From an uncultured Bacteroides sp. (lineage in GTDB: Bacteria; Bacteroidota; Bacteroidia; Bacteroidales; Bacteroidaceae): a stretch of 33,182 bases of DNA. Position 1 is the stretch's first letter, and every line of letters begins with the position of its first letter. The notes below the pieces were generated by a model that saw only the letters and a program-made list of their open reading frames with translations, made no database searches and was not told where the DNA came from. The translations under genes and the position numbers were made by a program. Where the stretch lies: the NCBI GenBank assembly GCA_900551445.1, contig URWA01000033.1:1-33182 (forward strand), given 5' to 3'. Of this stretch, positions 1 to 8,620 are shown one piece after another.

Positions 1-49
1 CCCTTTCAAGAATGAAAATCTTGCGTCCTAACCGATAGACGAACGGGCC
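1..49 (-). tRNA. tRNA-Glu (anticodon UUC), 3' part cut off by the window edge
   Basis: Read on the minus strand from 49, the sequence has a 7-base acceptor arm GGCCCGT, then TC, then a D arm with stem GTCT/GGAC and loop ATCGGTTA. The anticodon stem CAAGA/TCTTG encloses the loop TTTTCAT, which places TTC at positions 34-36 and so decodes glutamate codons. The gene runs off the window in the variable/T-arm region, so the T loop and 3' acceptor strand cannot be checked. Other tRNAs may follow beyond the edge. Confidence 0.92.
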
Positions 50-88
50 ATCCTGGCTTTGTGTTGAAGCGTTTTTCAATCACGGGTG

Positions 89-119
89 CAAAGGTACGCA
101 TTATTTTTGAATATGCAAG
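89..119 (-). promoter_or_regulatory. Promoter of the tRNA-Glu gene (Bacteroides -33/-7 type)
   Basis: On the minus strand a perfect -7 box TACCTTTG (89-96; consensus TAnnTTTG) is preceded by TTG (116-118) with a 19-base spacer, matching the Bacteroides primary sigma factor consensus. Transcription should start near 84, giving a leader of about 35 bases before the mature tRNA 5' end at 49. Confidence 0.7.
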
Positions 120-250
120 CGTTTTGCGAAAAAAAAGATGCATAATGATGCGAAAAAGTATTTAGGGGTCCTTTGGGGCAGTTTTATACTTCCCTCGGTT
201 CAGGACTTTAAAGGACATGGTCAATAATCAAAAAAGGGGGTGGCTTTGTT

Positions 251-350
251 TATGTTTCCCGTGCGGGAGACATACGTTTTTCTATCGGGAACCGTATGTT
301 TCTGGTAGCGGAAACATACGGTTCGGGGGAGAGAAACATAAATATGTTTA
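251..350. repeat. Cluster of three palindromes sharing the octamer GAAACATA/TATGTTTC
   Basis: Three inverted repeats lie in 100 bases. The first (251-274) has 11-base arms TATGTTTCCCG and CGGGAGACATA around TG, with one wobble position. The second (289-324) has perfect 14-base arms GAACCGTATGTTTC and GAAACATACGGTTC around an 8-base loop. The third (334-349) is AAACATA-AA-TATGTTT. The octamer or a one-base variant occurs six times. No T tract follows, so these are not plain terminators. Possibilities are a dispersed palindromic repeat family, a MITE-like remnant or a multi-site operator. Confidence 0.75.
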
Positions 351-593
351 AGTCGCTTTACGAATATTCTTAGGTCGTTAAGTTGATATTTTGATAAGTA
401 ATTCAAATTAGAGTCTAAATATTCTATGTGATTTGAAACGTGAGGTTGAAAGGTTGGGAGTGCTGTTGTAGGTATGTAGTGAGAGGACATTTTTTCTTTT
501 TAATGCTTCCATACGAGATATGTATTATCTCTGTAATAAGTTTGAAATCCTACTTTCAGGTACTTTCTCACGGTTGTTATACGATTTTACATG

Positions 594-607
594 CTTTTGT
601 ACAAAAG
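594..607. promoter_or_regulatory. Perfect 14-base dyad, possible operator upstream of the PUL
   Basis: CTTTTGTACAAAAG is a perfect palindrome just upstream of the candidate -33 element at 615-617 and 134 bases before the first PUL start codon. Its size and position fit a dimeric transcription factor site, but an AT-rich palindrome of this length can occur by chance. Its half-site TTTTGTAC is also present in the dyad upstream of the AspT-like transporter (19431-19447), with different spacing. Confidence 0.35.
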
Positions 608-614
608 TCAGTGC

Positions 615-642
615 TTGTCTATTTAAAAATATCCTAATATTG
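615..642 (+). promoter_or_regulatory. Weak candidate promoter of the PUL operon
   Basis: TTG (615-617) lies 17 bases upstream of TAATATTG (635-642), which matches five of the six fixed positions of the -7 consensus TAnnTTTG. The spacer is slightly short. It would give a leader of about 95 bases before the ATG at 741. It is the best match seen in this stretch, but a regulated PUL promoter may deviate from consensus. Confidence 0.3.
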
Positions 643-740
643 TAATGCAAATCAAAAACAAAAAACTTAAATATTGGAGAAATGAAAATGAGTGATAAAT
701 AAACCAAGAGATTATTAACAATTTTATTAAAATCGTATGT

Positions 741-1766
741 ATGAAAAACATTAATTTCATGGCGGCTTTTGCCGTTTTTCTGCTTGTGAGTTGTAAGCAT
801 GATTCAGATGTGAAATTTGCGAATGCAGAAGGAGAGAAAGTAACCTTTAGTGCCTCAATCAATGATCCAAGTTCGGAAGATGTATCTCGTGTTTCAGGAG
901 TGAACTGGGAGGATGGTGACATTGTCAGTATTTCTTGTGGACCTACGCAGAGTAATGTATCTTATCGTTATAATGCGGGCGACAATTCATTTACATCGGT
1001 AAATGAGTTCGATGAAATTTGGTTAATGGGAAATGATGAGTATGATGTGACAGCCTATTATCCTTTTATCGGAACGGAAGGGACGGTTCCTCCGGTTCAA
1101 AGTGTGGAAATCACTTCGGATAACCAAGCAACCTCGGAAGAACGTGAAAAATTTGATTTCCTTTATGCGGCTACGAAAGCTACTAAGGCAGAACCAAACG
1201 TGCATTTGAGCTTTAATCATGTGATGAGTCGTGTTAACTTGAAATTTGTTCCGGGAACTGATCCGGACGGTAATCCGGTGACCTTGACCAACATCGAATG
1301 TTATCTGGAGGGAGTGAAGCTTCAGGGTACATTTAATACAACTACGGGTGCAGCTGCAGTGACTGAAGATGCGACTACGGGGGATTTAAGACAGATTCTG
1401 ACTGCTGACAATGATTACACATTTACGGCATATTTATTACCGCAGACTATTGGTACTGATGGAATAAAGATAGAAGCTGCAATGAGTACGGCAGATGGTC
1501 GCCGCATCTATTATTATCTGGAAGTGCCTGCAACTGATTGGCCGGAATTGAAGTCTGGATATTCCTACAACTATACTTTGACAGCCAATGATTACATGAC
1601 CGTTTCACCTACACTTCTTGAACTCTCTGGAATGGCCATCAATCCATGGGCAGATATTAATAAAGAAGAGATTCCTGAAGCGAAGGCTTTAGGTACGGAG
1701 GCTCATGTAAATGATGCCACTTGGGGAGATATGGAAAACGAAGAGATTATCCCGGTTGTGAAATAA
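741..1766 (+). CDS. Fimbrillin-family (Mfa-like) lipoprotein, first gene of the PUL
   Basis: A 341-residue protein with a lipoprotein signal: hydrophobic residues 5-17 and lipobox LVSC with Cys18, followed by KHDSD, an acidic stretch compatible with export to the cell surface. The body resembles the fimbrillin-like families of Bacteroidales: a VTFSASI strand near 35, a 'W.DGD.VSI' segment near 55-63, 'YYPF' at 106-109 and 'LSFNHVMSRV' at 156-165, the conserved core strand. Classical fimbrillins polymerise into short fimbriae after lipoprotein processing. Heading a SusC/D operon, this one may instead act as a surface glycan-binding protein. It ends 34 bases before the next gene. The family assignment rests on these motifs; the ligand is unknown. 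Confidence 0.75.
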   Translation: MKNINFMAAFAVFLLVSCKHDSDVKFANAEGEKVTFSASINDPSSEDVSRVSGVNWEDGDIVSISCGPTQSNVSYRYNAGDNSFTSVNEFDEIWLMGNDEYDVTAYYPFIGTEGTVPPVQSVEITSDNQATSEEREKFDFLYAATKATKAEPNVHLSFNHVMSRVNLKFVPGTDPDGNPVTLTNIECYLEGVKLQGTFNTTTGAAAVTEDATTGDLRQILTADNDYTFTAYLLPQTIGTDGIKIEAAMSTADGRRIYYYLEVPATDWPELKSGYSYNYTLTANDYMTVSPTLLELSGMAINPWADINKEEIPEAKALGTEAHVNDATWGDMENEEIIPVVK

Positions 1767-1800
1767 GAAAATAACTATGTGAAACTTAAATCTATGAATA

Positions 1801-3387
1801 ATGAATAGCTATAGGATATTTTCGACATTTTTGGGGGTGGCTTTGCTTGCTTTTGTAGGATGTACAAAAGAAGAGGCCATAGAGGACCAATCCAAGGTTG
1901 CACAAACATTTCAGATCAGTGTTTTTGATAATGGTTTTCAAGGAGTCTCAGACGGACGTGCCATCGATGAAAATTATACGACCACTTTCACTACAGGCGA
2001 TGCGATTGGCGTGTATGCGGTAGAAAATGGCCAGTTGGTAGAAGGGGTGGCGAACCGTAAGTTTACATTGAACGAGAAAGGTAATTGGGATTTGGAAGGC
2101 GATCCGATTGATTATGACAGTGAGCGTTTTAAGAATATTACTTTCTATGCTTATTATCCGTATCAAGAAGCGGTACAGTTTGACCCGGCTGTAGAAGATC
2201 CGTTCGCCGCTTTGGTAGAAAATTGGACGATTGACTCCAATCAGAGCTCGACGAGATATACCAAGAGTGACTTGATGACCAGCGCCAGTAAGGCCGAAGA
2301 TGGCCGTCTTCAGGGGAAAGTGACATTTTCTATGCAACACCGCATGGCTTTGGCTGTATTGAAGATGCCTTATCTGACATATGATTTTACAAATGCAGGA
2401 ATCGATGACTACAGCTTGAACGTAGCTCCGAAAGAATTGTTTGTCAATAAGGTAAAGACTACTCCTTACTATGATTCGTCTACTGGTACGTACATGGCTT
2501 TGGTAAAACCTGATACTGAATATACTATTTCCGGTTCTTATCAGGGAGCCAGTGAAATGACTTTTAGTGCAAAAGGAAATCTGGCGAGCGGAAAGGCTAA
2601 GATGTACACCATCAACGATGCCAACAAGCTGGATTATACATTGCAAATTGGCGATTATCTCTGTGCTGACGGTAACTTGGTGAGTGTGGATGCCGCCACT
2701 GTACCCGACAATGCAATCGGAGTGGTTTGTTATGTGGGTAATCCTGAGCCGCATGTGACACATCCGGCTAATTACACAGAAACAAATGATGCGCTTTACC
2801 GTGACTATCCGGGATGTACGCATGGGATTGTGCTGGCGTTGAAGAATGCTACATGCGAAGGTATGACTTCCAAGATGTTCCATAGTGGAAAATCAGGCAC
2901 ATACGGTGACTGGTTTAGTAGTGATGAAGAATGGGCTGGGAAGTTTGATAACTGTAATACGGCCAACTCGTCTACATTGCCAGAAAACCGTTATCCGGCA
3001 TTCCTGGGATATAACAATACGACTTTGTTGACCATGTGTTACGAGGGGAAAGGCTCACAAAGTACTTGTGACTGGGCTTATAAGTTTTTGATGGCTTTCC
3101 GCGATGAAGTGACTGTACCTGGAGGTACGACTCCATGGTATATACCTTCTATTATGTGTTGGGATCAGGTAGCTGCTAATCTGACCAATATCAATAAGAG
3201 TATTAGCAAGGTAGGAGGAGAACAGATGGAATCAGTTACGGCTAATTCGAATACAGGCCACTATTGGAGTAGTACGCAAAGAAATGAAACCTTCCAATGG
3301 ACTCATGGAATGGACGGTGGAAAATACGCCCTTATTTGCGAAAGAGATTCCAGAGCGGGAAATTTCCGTATGATGTTAGCTTTCTAA
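1801..3387 (+). CDS. Fimbrillin-family lipoprotein with extra C-terminal FISUMP-like domain
   Basis: A 528-residue lipoprotein with lipobox FVGC and Cys21 followed by TKEE, a typical Bacteroidota surface-export signal. The ATG six bases upstream reaches a stop after four codons, which fixes this start. Residues 34 to about 275 are fimbrillin-like: 'TTGDAIGVYAV' at 64-74, 'YAYYPYQ' at 116-122 and 'VTFSMQHRMALAVL' at 174-187. Residues 280-528 form a second domain ending in 'YWSSTQ...' and a basic 'RMMLAF' tail, resembling the Fibrobacter-major-paralogous (FISUMP)/DUF1566 type found in cell-surface proteins. Two domains in one chain suggest an adhesin or tip-like protein, perhaps binding pectin for the SusCD pairs downstream. 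The FISUMP-like call is motif-based and less certain than the fimbrillin call. Confidence 0.65.
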   Translation: MNSYRIFSTFLGVALLAFVGCTKEEAIEDQSKVAQTFQISVFDNGFQGVSDGRAIDENYTTTFTTGDAIGVYAVENGQLVEGVANRKFTLNEKGNWDLEGDPIDYDSERFKNITFYAYYPYQEAVQFDPAVEDPFAALVENWTIDSNQSSTRYTKSDLMTSASKAEDGRLQGKVTFSMQHRMALAVLKMPYLTYDFTNAGIDDYSLNVAPKELFVNKVKTTPYYDSSTGTYMALVKPDTEYTISGSYQGASEMTFSAKGNLASGKAKMYTINDANKLDYTLQIGDYLCADGNLVSVDAATVPDNAIGVVCYVGNPEPHVTHPANYTETNDALYRDYPGCTHGIVLALKNATCEGMTSKMFHSGKSGTYGDWFSSDEEWAGKFDNCNTANSSTLPENRYPAFLGYNNTTLLTMCYEGKGSQSTCDWAYKFLMAFRDEVTVPGGTTPWYIPSIMCWDQVAANLTNINKSISKVGGEQMESVTANSNTGHYWSSTQRNETFQWTHGMDGGKYALICERDSRAGNFRMMLAF

Positions 3388-3410
3388 AATTAAAAATGTA
3401 AAACAGCAAT

Positions 3411-6400
3411 ATGAATAAGAAAAAGAATTATATAAAAAGTACTGCTCTTCCTATGGCAATGCTTCTTTCAGCGATAGCTGTTTCTCCTCTGTGGGGAGAG
3501 AAAGCGTATGCAGCCGTAGAAGCTACTCAACAGCAGGGAGCTATCAAGGGTACGGTCGTCGATAGTAATGGTGAACCTGTAATCGGAGCGAACGTAATTA
3601 TTGAGGGTACTACTACGGGTACGATTACGGATATTGACGGTGTGTTTATGATCAATGCCAAACCGGGAACAAAGTTGACGATTTCTTTTATCGGCTATGA
3701 GTCGGTGACAGTTCCGGCAAAAAACAATATGCGAATCACCTTATCGGATAATTCTACGATGTTAGGAGAGGTACAAGTCGTGGCATACGGTGTACAGAAG
3801 AAGGTGAGTGTGACCGGAGCCATTTCAAGTGTAGGCTCTGAAGAGTTGATGCGTACGCCGGTAAGTTCGGTCACCAATGTGCTGGGTGGTCAGATGACCG
3901 GTTTGACTACCGTGCAATATTCAGGTGAGCCGGGTGCGGATGCGGCAGATATTCTGGTACGTGGTAAAGCCACATTTGGTGACTCTTCTCCGTTGATTCA
4001 GGTGGATGGTGTGGAACGAAGCATGACCGATATTGACCCGAATGAAATTGAAAGTGTCACTGTGTTGAAGGATGCCTCTGCTACTGCCGTATTTGGTATT
4101 CGTGGTGCGAACGGTGTAATCTTGATTACGACCAAACGTGGTAAGGAAGGAAAGCCGAAGATTTCATTCTCTACTTCTGCCAGTGTGTTGCAGCCGACTA
4201 AAATGGTGGAACAAGCCAATTCCTATCAGTATGCTACTTTTTACAATCAGTTGATGGCCAACGACGGACAGGATCCGGTCTTCTCGGATGCGATTGTTGA
4301 AAAGTTCCGTACTCATTCCGATCCGATTCGTTTCCCGGACACCCGGTGGGCCGATTACATTATGAAAAATTCTGCGTTGCAGAGTCAGCATAACATGAGT
4401 GTGTCGGGAGGTACTGACAAGGTTCGTTATTTTATTTCTGCCGGTGCGTACACTCAGGGCGGATTGTTCAATAGTTTCAATTTGCCATACGATGTCAGCT
4501 ATTCTTATAAACGTTTCAACTATCGTGCGAACTTTGATATTAATGTCACCAAGTCCACTCTTTTGTCATTCAATGTGGCTGGAAATGTAGACAATAACAG
4601 TAAGCCGCATACGAGCCAGGGAACGTCGGGTATGATCAAGAATATGTATTATGCAACCCCGTTCTCCAGTCCTGGTATTGTGGATGGAAAATTCATTACA
4701 ACGGCTACAGATTATAGTGACGAACGACTGCCGTTTACGGGTGGAACCGGTATGGCTTACTATGGCGCTGGATTTGATAAGGTCAGCAATAACAAACTGA
4801 CGGCCGACCTTGTGCTGGACCAGAAACTGGATTTTATTACCAAAGGACTTTCTTTTAAATTGAAGGGTTCTTATAATAGTGGATTTGTCGTAACAAAAAC
4901 AGGTACCGGAGGTGCAGTAGCAACTTATACTCCTGTGTTGCAGGAAGATGGTAGCCTGGCTTACCGTAAATCGGGTGAAAATACGGATGTGAGCTATTCT
5001 TACAGTACGGGCAAGTCACGCGACTGGTATATGGAAGCCAGCTTGAATTATGCACGTTCCTTTGGTGATCATAATGTAACGGCCCTGTTGCTTTATAATC
5101 AGTCGAAAGAGTATTATTATGGAGGAAGCGGTTCACAATATCGTGATATTCCTCGTGGATACGTGGGATTGGTAGGCCGTGTTACTTACGACTGGAAAAG
5201 CCGGTACATGGCAGAATTTAACATTGGATACAATGGTTCTGAAAACTTTGCACCCGACCGTCGCTTTGGTACTTTCCCTGCTGGATCTATCGGTTGGATC
5301 ATGAGTGAGGAAAAATGGTTCCAGCCTCTGAAACCTTGGGTCAGCTTCCTTAAGTTGCGTGCCAGTGTGGGTTTGGTAGGTAATGACAAACCTTCTAATA
5401 CGAGCTTGCGATTCCTTTATCTGGCAGACCCGTATCAGGTAAATAATGAAAGTTTGCCTAATAGAAATGGTGGATATGGCTACTCTTTTGGTATTGAAAA
5501 TAGTACAGCCAGCCTTGGAGCGATAGAGTCCTCTAAAAACAATGCGGATGTAGGTTGGGAAACAGCCTTGAAACAGAACTATGGTGTAGATATGAACTTC
5601 TTTGATGACCGCTTGCGTGCATCGGTTGATTACTATCGGGAACATCGTAAGGACATTCTTTTGATAGACGGTACTGCTCCTGGTCTGCTTGGTTTCACCG
5701 TACCTTATGCCAATTTAGGTGAAGTGCAGAGTTGGGGATGGGAATTGTCACTGAACTGGAATGACAAGATTGGCGACAACTTCCGCTATTGGGCTACCTT
5801 TAACTTGTCTTATAACCAGAATGAAATTCTGGAAGACAAACAGGCTCCTCAGAGTTATTCTTACCAGTACACAAAAGGACATCGTATCGGCGCGCGTTCA
5901 CAGTATGTATTTTTCCGGTATTACGATGAGCTGACACCGGAACTCTATGAACAGACCTTTAATCGTCCGTATCCGGAACAGATTCAGGTTTTGCGTAATG
6001 GAGATGCAGTGTATGTCGACTTGAATGGTGACCGTAAGATTGATGCCAATGATATGAGTTACGATTATGGCTACACGGATGATCCGGAATATATGGCGGG
6101 TGTGACACTGGGCTTCAGCTGGAAAAACTGGGAAGTAAATACACAATGGACCGGTGCATGGAATGTGAGCCGTATGATTTCAGATGTGTTCCGTCAGCCT
6201 TTCTATGCTTCTGCAGATGCTTCTCAGGGAGGTTTGCTGGCATATCATCTGACCAATACATGGACAGAAGAGAATCCGTCACAGAGTGCAAAGTATCCTC
6301 GTGCTACCTTCACTAACCGTGATAATAACTATGCTACTTCAACCTTGTATGAACAGGATTCAAAGTATTTGCGCTTAAAGACTTTACAGGTGGCATATAA

Positions 6401-6578
6401 TTTCGATCTTCCAATCATGAAAAAATTGGGATTGAATACTTTCCAGCTGGCCTTCAGTGGATATAATTTGTGGACTTTGACTCCGTATCTGTGGGGAGAT
6501 CCAGAAACCAGAGCTTCAAACGCTCCTTCTTATCCGTTGTCTAAGACATATACTTTGAGTTTGAAACTTGGGTTCTAA
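3411..6578 (+). CDS. SusC/RagA-type TonB-dependent outer-membrane transporter (first pair)
   Basis: A 1055-residue SusC homologue. It has a signal peptide (about 1-34, ending AYA), then a carboxypeptidase-regulatory-like domain at about 44-112 ('GTVVDSNGEPVIGANV'). A TonB-box-like segment 'EVQVVAYG' lies at 120-127, and the plug domain carries the SusC signature 'LKDASATAVFGIRGANG' at 219-235. The rest is a 22-strand-type barrel ending in 'LSLKLGF' with the C-terminal Phe needed for outer-membrane assembly. It would form the barrel under the SusD lid encoded 20 bases downstream and import oligosaccharides using TonB energy. The PL11 lyase in the operon points to rhamnogalacturonan fragments as substrate, which is inferred. 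Confidence 0.95.
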   Translation: MNKKKNYIKSTALPMAMLLSAIAVSPLWGEKAYAAVEATQQQGAIKGTVVDSNGEPVIGANVIIEGTTTGTITDIDGVFMINAKPGTKLTISFIGYESVTVPAKNNMRITLSDNSTMLGEVQVVAYGVQKKVSVTGAISSVGSEELMRTPVSSVTNVLGGQMTGLTTVQYSGEPGADAADILVRGKATFGDSSPLIQVDGVERSMTDIDPNEIESVTVLKDASATAVFGIRGANGVILITTKRGKEGKPKISFSTSASVLQPTKMVEQANSYQYATFYNQLMANDGQDPVFSDAIVEKFRTHSDPIRFPDTRWADYIMKNSALQSQHNMSVSGGTDKVRYFISAGAYTQGGLFNSFNLPYDVSYSYKRFNYRANFDINVTKSTLLSFNVAGNVDNNSKPHTSQGTSGMIKNMYYATPFSSPGIVDGKFITTATDYSDERLPFTGGTGMAYYGAGFDKVSNNKLTADLVLDQKLDFITKGLSFKLKGSYNSGFVVTKTGTGGAVATYTPVLQEDGSLAYRKSGENTDVSYSYSTGKSRDWYMEASLNYARSFGDHNVTALLLYNQSKEYYYGGSGSQYRDIPRGYVGLVGRVTYDWKSRYMAEFNIGYNGSENFAPDRRFGTFPAGSIGWIMSEEKWFQPLKPWVSFLKLRASVGLVGNDKPSNTSLRFLYLADPYQVNNESLPNRNGGYGYSFGIENSTASLGAIESSKNNADVGWETALKQNYGVDMNFFDDRLRASVDYYREHRKDILLIDGTAPGLLGFTVPYANLGEVQSWGWELSLNWNDKIGDNFRYWATFNLSYNQNEILEDKQAPQSYSYQYTKGHRIGARSQYVFFRYYDELTPELYEQTFNRPYPEQIQVLRNGDAVYVDLNGDRKIDANDMSYDYGYTDDPEYMAGVTLGFSWKNWEVNTQWTGAWNVSRMISDVFRQPFYASADASQGGLLAYHLTNTWTEENPSQSAKYPRATFTNRDNNYATSTLYEQDSKYLRLKTLQVAYNFDLPIMKKLGLNTFQLAFSGYNLWTLTPYLWGDPETRASNAPSYPLSKTYTLSLKLGF

Positions 6579-6598
6579 ATATTTAAAGAATAGATAAT

Positions 6599-8581
6599 AT
6601 GAAATTAGGATATAAACTTTTGTTCGGCGCATGCGTGGCAGCTAATTTGATTGCGACGTCTTGTGTGGACGATATGAAATTCGGAAATGCTTTTTTGGAT
6701 AAGGCTCCGGGTGGTACTGCTACAGTCGATACGGTTTTTGGAAGTGCAGTGTACACACAGCAGTTTTTGAATTCTATTTATGGTAGACAGTATTATGGGT
6801 TGCCTTATAAGGATGATACATCTTTACCTGTATCAAGTAGTCCATATTGTGGTAAAGTGGAAGCCTTAACAGATTGCTGGCAGTTGCATTGGCGTGATGC
6901 ACAGCTTTATTCACAGTATTACAGTGGTATTCATACGGCAAACTACAGTCGTCGTCAGGACAAGTTCTGTTACAACGATGAAAAAGTTTGGGAAGTGGTT
7001 CGCTGGTGCTGGTTGCTGATGGAAAATATAGACCGTGTACCTAATCTGGATGCCAATGAAAAAGCACGTATGATTGCGGAAGCCAAATGTTTGATTGCGG
7101 TACGTTATTTCGATATGTTTCGTCACTATGGAGGACTTCCTTTACTGTATTCATCGTTTGCAGGAAACGAATCCAGTTATGAGTGTCCTCGTGCAACAGT
7201 AGAAGAAACAGTGAATTATATGATCAAGATGCTGGATGAGGCAATCGATTCAGGCGCGCTTCCCTGGGCTTATGGAAATGGGGCAGACGGAAGTGCTACG
7301 TACGTAGGCCGTTGGACAATGGCGGGAGCTATGGCACTGAAATGTAAGATTTGGCAGTTTGCTGCATCTCCTTTATTCAATGATAATCAGCCCTATGCAG
7401 GAGGAAGTTCTGAAGCAGAACAGCAACACCTAGTATGGTATGGAGGTTATCGTCAGGAATTGTGGGAGAATTGTTTGCAGGCTTGCGAGGATTTCATGCG
7501 GGAGCTGAATGCCCGTGGTTTCTATGAATTGAACCAGTCTGTCAATAATACGCCTGCCGGCTACCGTTATGCATACCGTATGGGATATATTTATCAGGGT
7601 AGTAAGGAAGTAATTCATTCCGTCAGAGTACAGATGGGAGATGCATTTAATTCCAGTACTTATTATTGGCATAGCTGGAGTGATCTGGGACGTAACTCTT
7701 ACACTCCTACACAGGAATATGTGGAAATGTTCCCATGGGCAGACGGAAAGCCCTTTAACTGGGAAGAAACGGAAACTGCTGGAAAACTCGATGAGATGTT
7801 CATGAAGGGCACATTGGCAGACAACAATCTGGAACTGACCCGTGACCCTCGTTTGTATGAAAGTGTGATTGTAAATGGATTGCCTAAGATGCTGGACTGG
7901 TCGAATACAGCAGGTCTGATGTCTGGACAGCCTTATGAACTTTGGGTAGGTGGATACGATGCCGGAAACAATTCACGGGATGAAACCATGCGCTTTGCAA
8001 CGGGTTACGATAATATGAAATATTATTTGGGAACTGAATATCAGCGTCAATATTGCCAATGGGTTACTTTACGTCTTTCCGATATTTATCTGACTTATGC
8101 AGAAGCATTGCTTCAGGCCAGAGGAGATAATGCAGGCGCATTGACTTGGATTAACAAAGTGCGTGAACGTGTAGGTTTAGGTAAATTGGAAGAATGTAAT
8201 CCTGAAAAGAACCTGACTTCAAACAAGGAAAATTTATTGGAAGAACTGTTGCGTGAACGTGTTTGTGAGCTGGGTATGGAAGATGCCCGTTTCTTTGACT
8301 TGATTCGTTATAAGCGTGCGGATCGTTTTGAAAAAGAATTACATGGACTTTTAATCTACCGCTTGGATGCAAACGGAAATCGTATAGAAACAAAATGGTT
8401 TGAGGGAGACCAGAACCAAGGTGCAGCTCAGCCGGTTCATTTTGATTATGAAAGATTTACCTTGCATAATATCCGTCGTTACTGGTGGGATTATGGCTTT
8501 GATGCCAAATGGTATTTGTCACCATTCCCTCAGACGGAAATCAACAAGGGATACGGTCTGATTCAAAATCCGGGTTGGTGA
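6599..8581 (+). CDS. SusD/RagB-type surface glycan-binding lipoprotein (first pair)
   Basis: A 660-residue SusD homologue, long for the family (usually 500-600). The lipobox is ATSC with Cys22, followed by VDD. The N-terminal region has the SusD helical TPR-like features (e.g. 'AEAKCLIAVRYFDMFRHYGGLPLL'-type segment near 160-183). The C-terminal part has the RagB/SusD hallmarks 'LRLSDIYLTYAEALL', 'INKVRERVGL', 'LLRERVCELGMEDARFFDLIRY' and the closing 'PFPQTEINKGYGLIQNPGW'. It should sit as the hinged lid on the SusC encoded 20 bases upstream and capture oligosaccharide at the cell surface. Confidence 0.95.
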   Translation: MKLGYKLLFGACVAANLIATSCVDDMKFGNAFLDKAPGGTATVDTVFGSAVYTQQFLNSIYGRQYYGLPYKDDTSLPVSSSPYCGKVEALTDCWQLHWRDAQLYSQYYSGIHTANYSRRQDKFCYNDEKVWEVVRWCWLLMENIDRVPNLDANEKARMIAEAKCLIAVRYFDMFRHYGGLPLLYSSFAGNESSYECPRATVEETVNYMIKMLDEAIDSGALPWAYGNGADGSATYVGRWTMAGAMALKCKIWQFAASPLFNDNQPYAGGSSEAEQQHLVWYGGYRQELWENCLQACEDFMRELNARGFYELNQSVNNTPAGYRYAYRMGYIYQGSKEVIHSVRVQMGDAFNSSTYYWHSWSDLGRNSYTPTQEYVEMFPWADGKPFNWEETETAGKLDEMFMKGTLADNNLELTRDPRLYESVIVNGLPKMLDWSNTAGLMSGQPYELWVGGYDAGNNSRDETMRFATGYDNMKYYLGTEYQRQYCQWVTLRLSDIYLTYAEALLQARGDNAGALTWINKVRERVGLGKLEECNPEKNLTSNKENLLEELLRERVCELGMEDARFFDLIRYKRADRFEKELHGLLIYRLDANGNRIETKWFEGDQNQGAAQPVHFDYERFTLHNIRRYWWDYGFDAKWYLSPFPQTEINKGYGLIQNPGW

Positions 8582-8620
8582 TTGTAAACATATAAGTAAT
8601 TGATATTTGAAAATAGCTTT

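Larger units (their letters stand above)
50..740. other. Long intergenic region between tRNA-Glu and the PUL
   Basis: About 690 bases without a convincing gene. The open frames here (up to 99 codons on either strand) look like random AT-rich frames: no signal peptide, no recognisable domain, and some run into or antisense to the first PUL gene. The region holds the tRNA promoter, a palindrome cluster (251-350), a 14-base perfect dyad (594-607) and a weak candidate promoter (615-642), each listed separately. Nothing else was recognised between 351 and 590. Confidence 0.6.

Noticed and set aside
221..490. 89-codon minus-strand frame over the palindromes
   Set aside because: It reads through the inverted repeats and shows no family resemblance or promoter.
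440..637. 65-codon plus-strand frame in the intergenic region
   Set aside because: No recognisable motif or ribosome site; composition like random AT-rich DNA, and it overlaps the dyad and part of the candidate promoter.
1..740. Integrated element or attachment site at the tRNA-Glu gene
   Set aside because: No integrase gene and no second copy of the tRNA end in the window; the 3' end of the tRNA is outside the window.
1948..2883. 311-codon open frame on the minus strand
   Set aside because: It lies wholly antisense to the second fimbrillin-like gene, has no domain-like sequence or signal, and is rich in residues expected from an antisense frame.
8600..8620. TTG start adding seven residues to the second SusC
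   Set aside because: The ATG at 8621 directly begins a normal signal peptide; the extension would weaken it.
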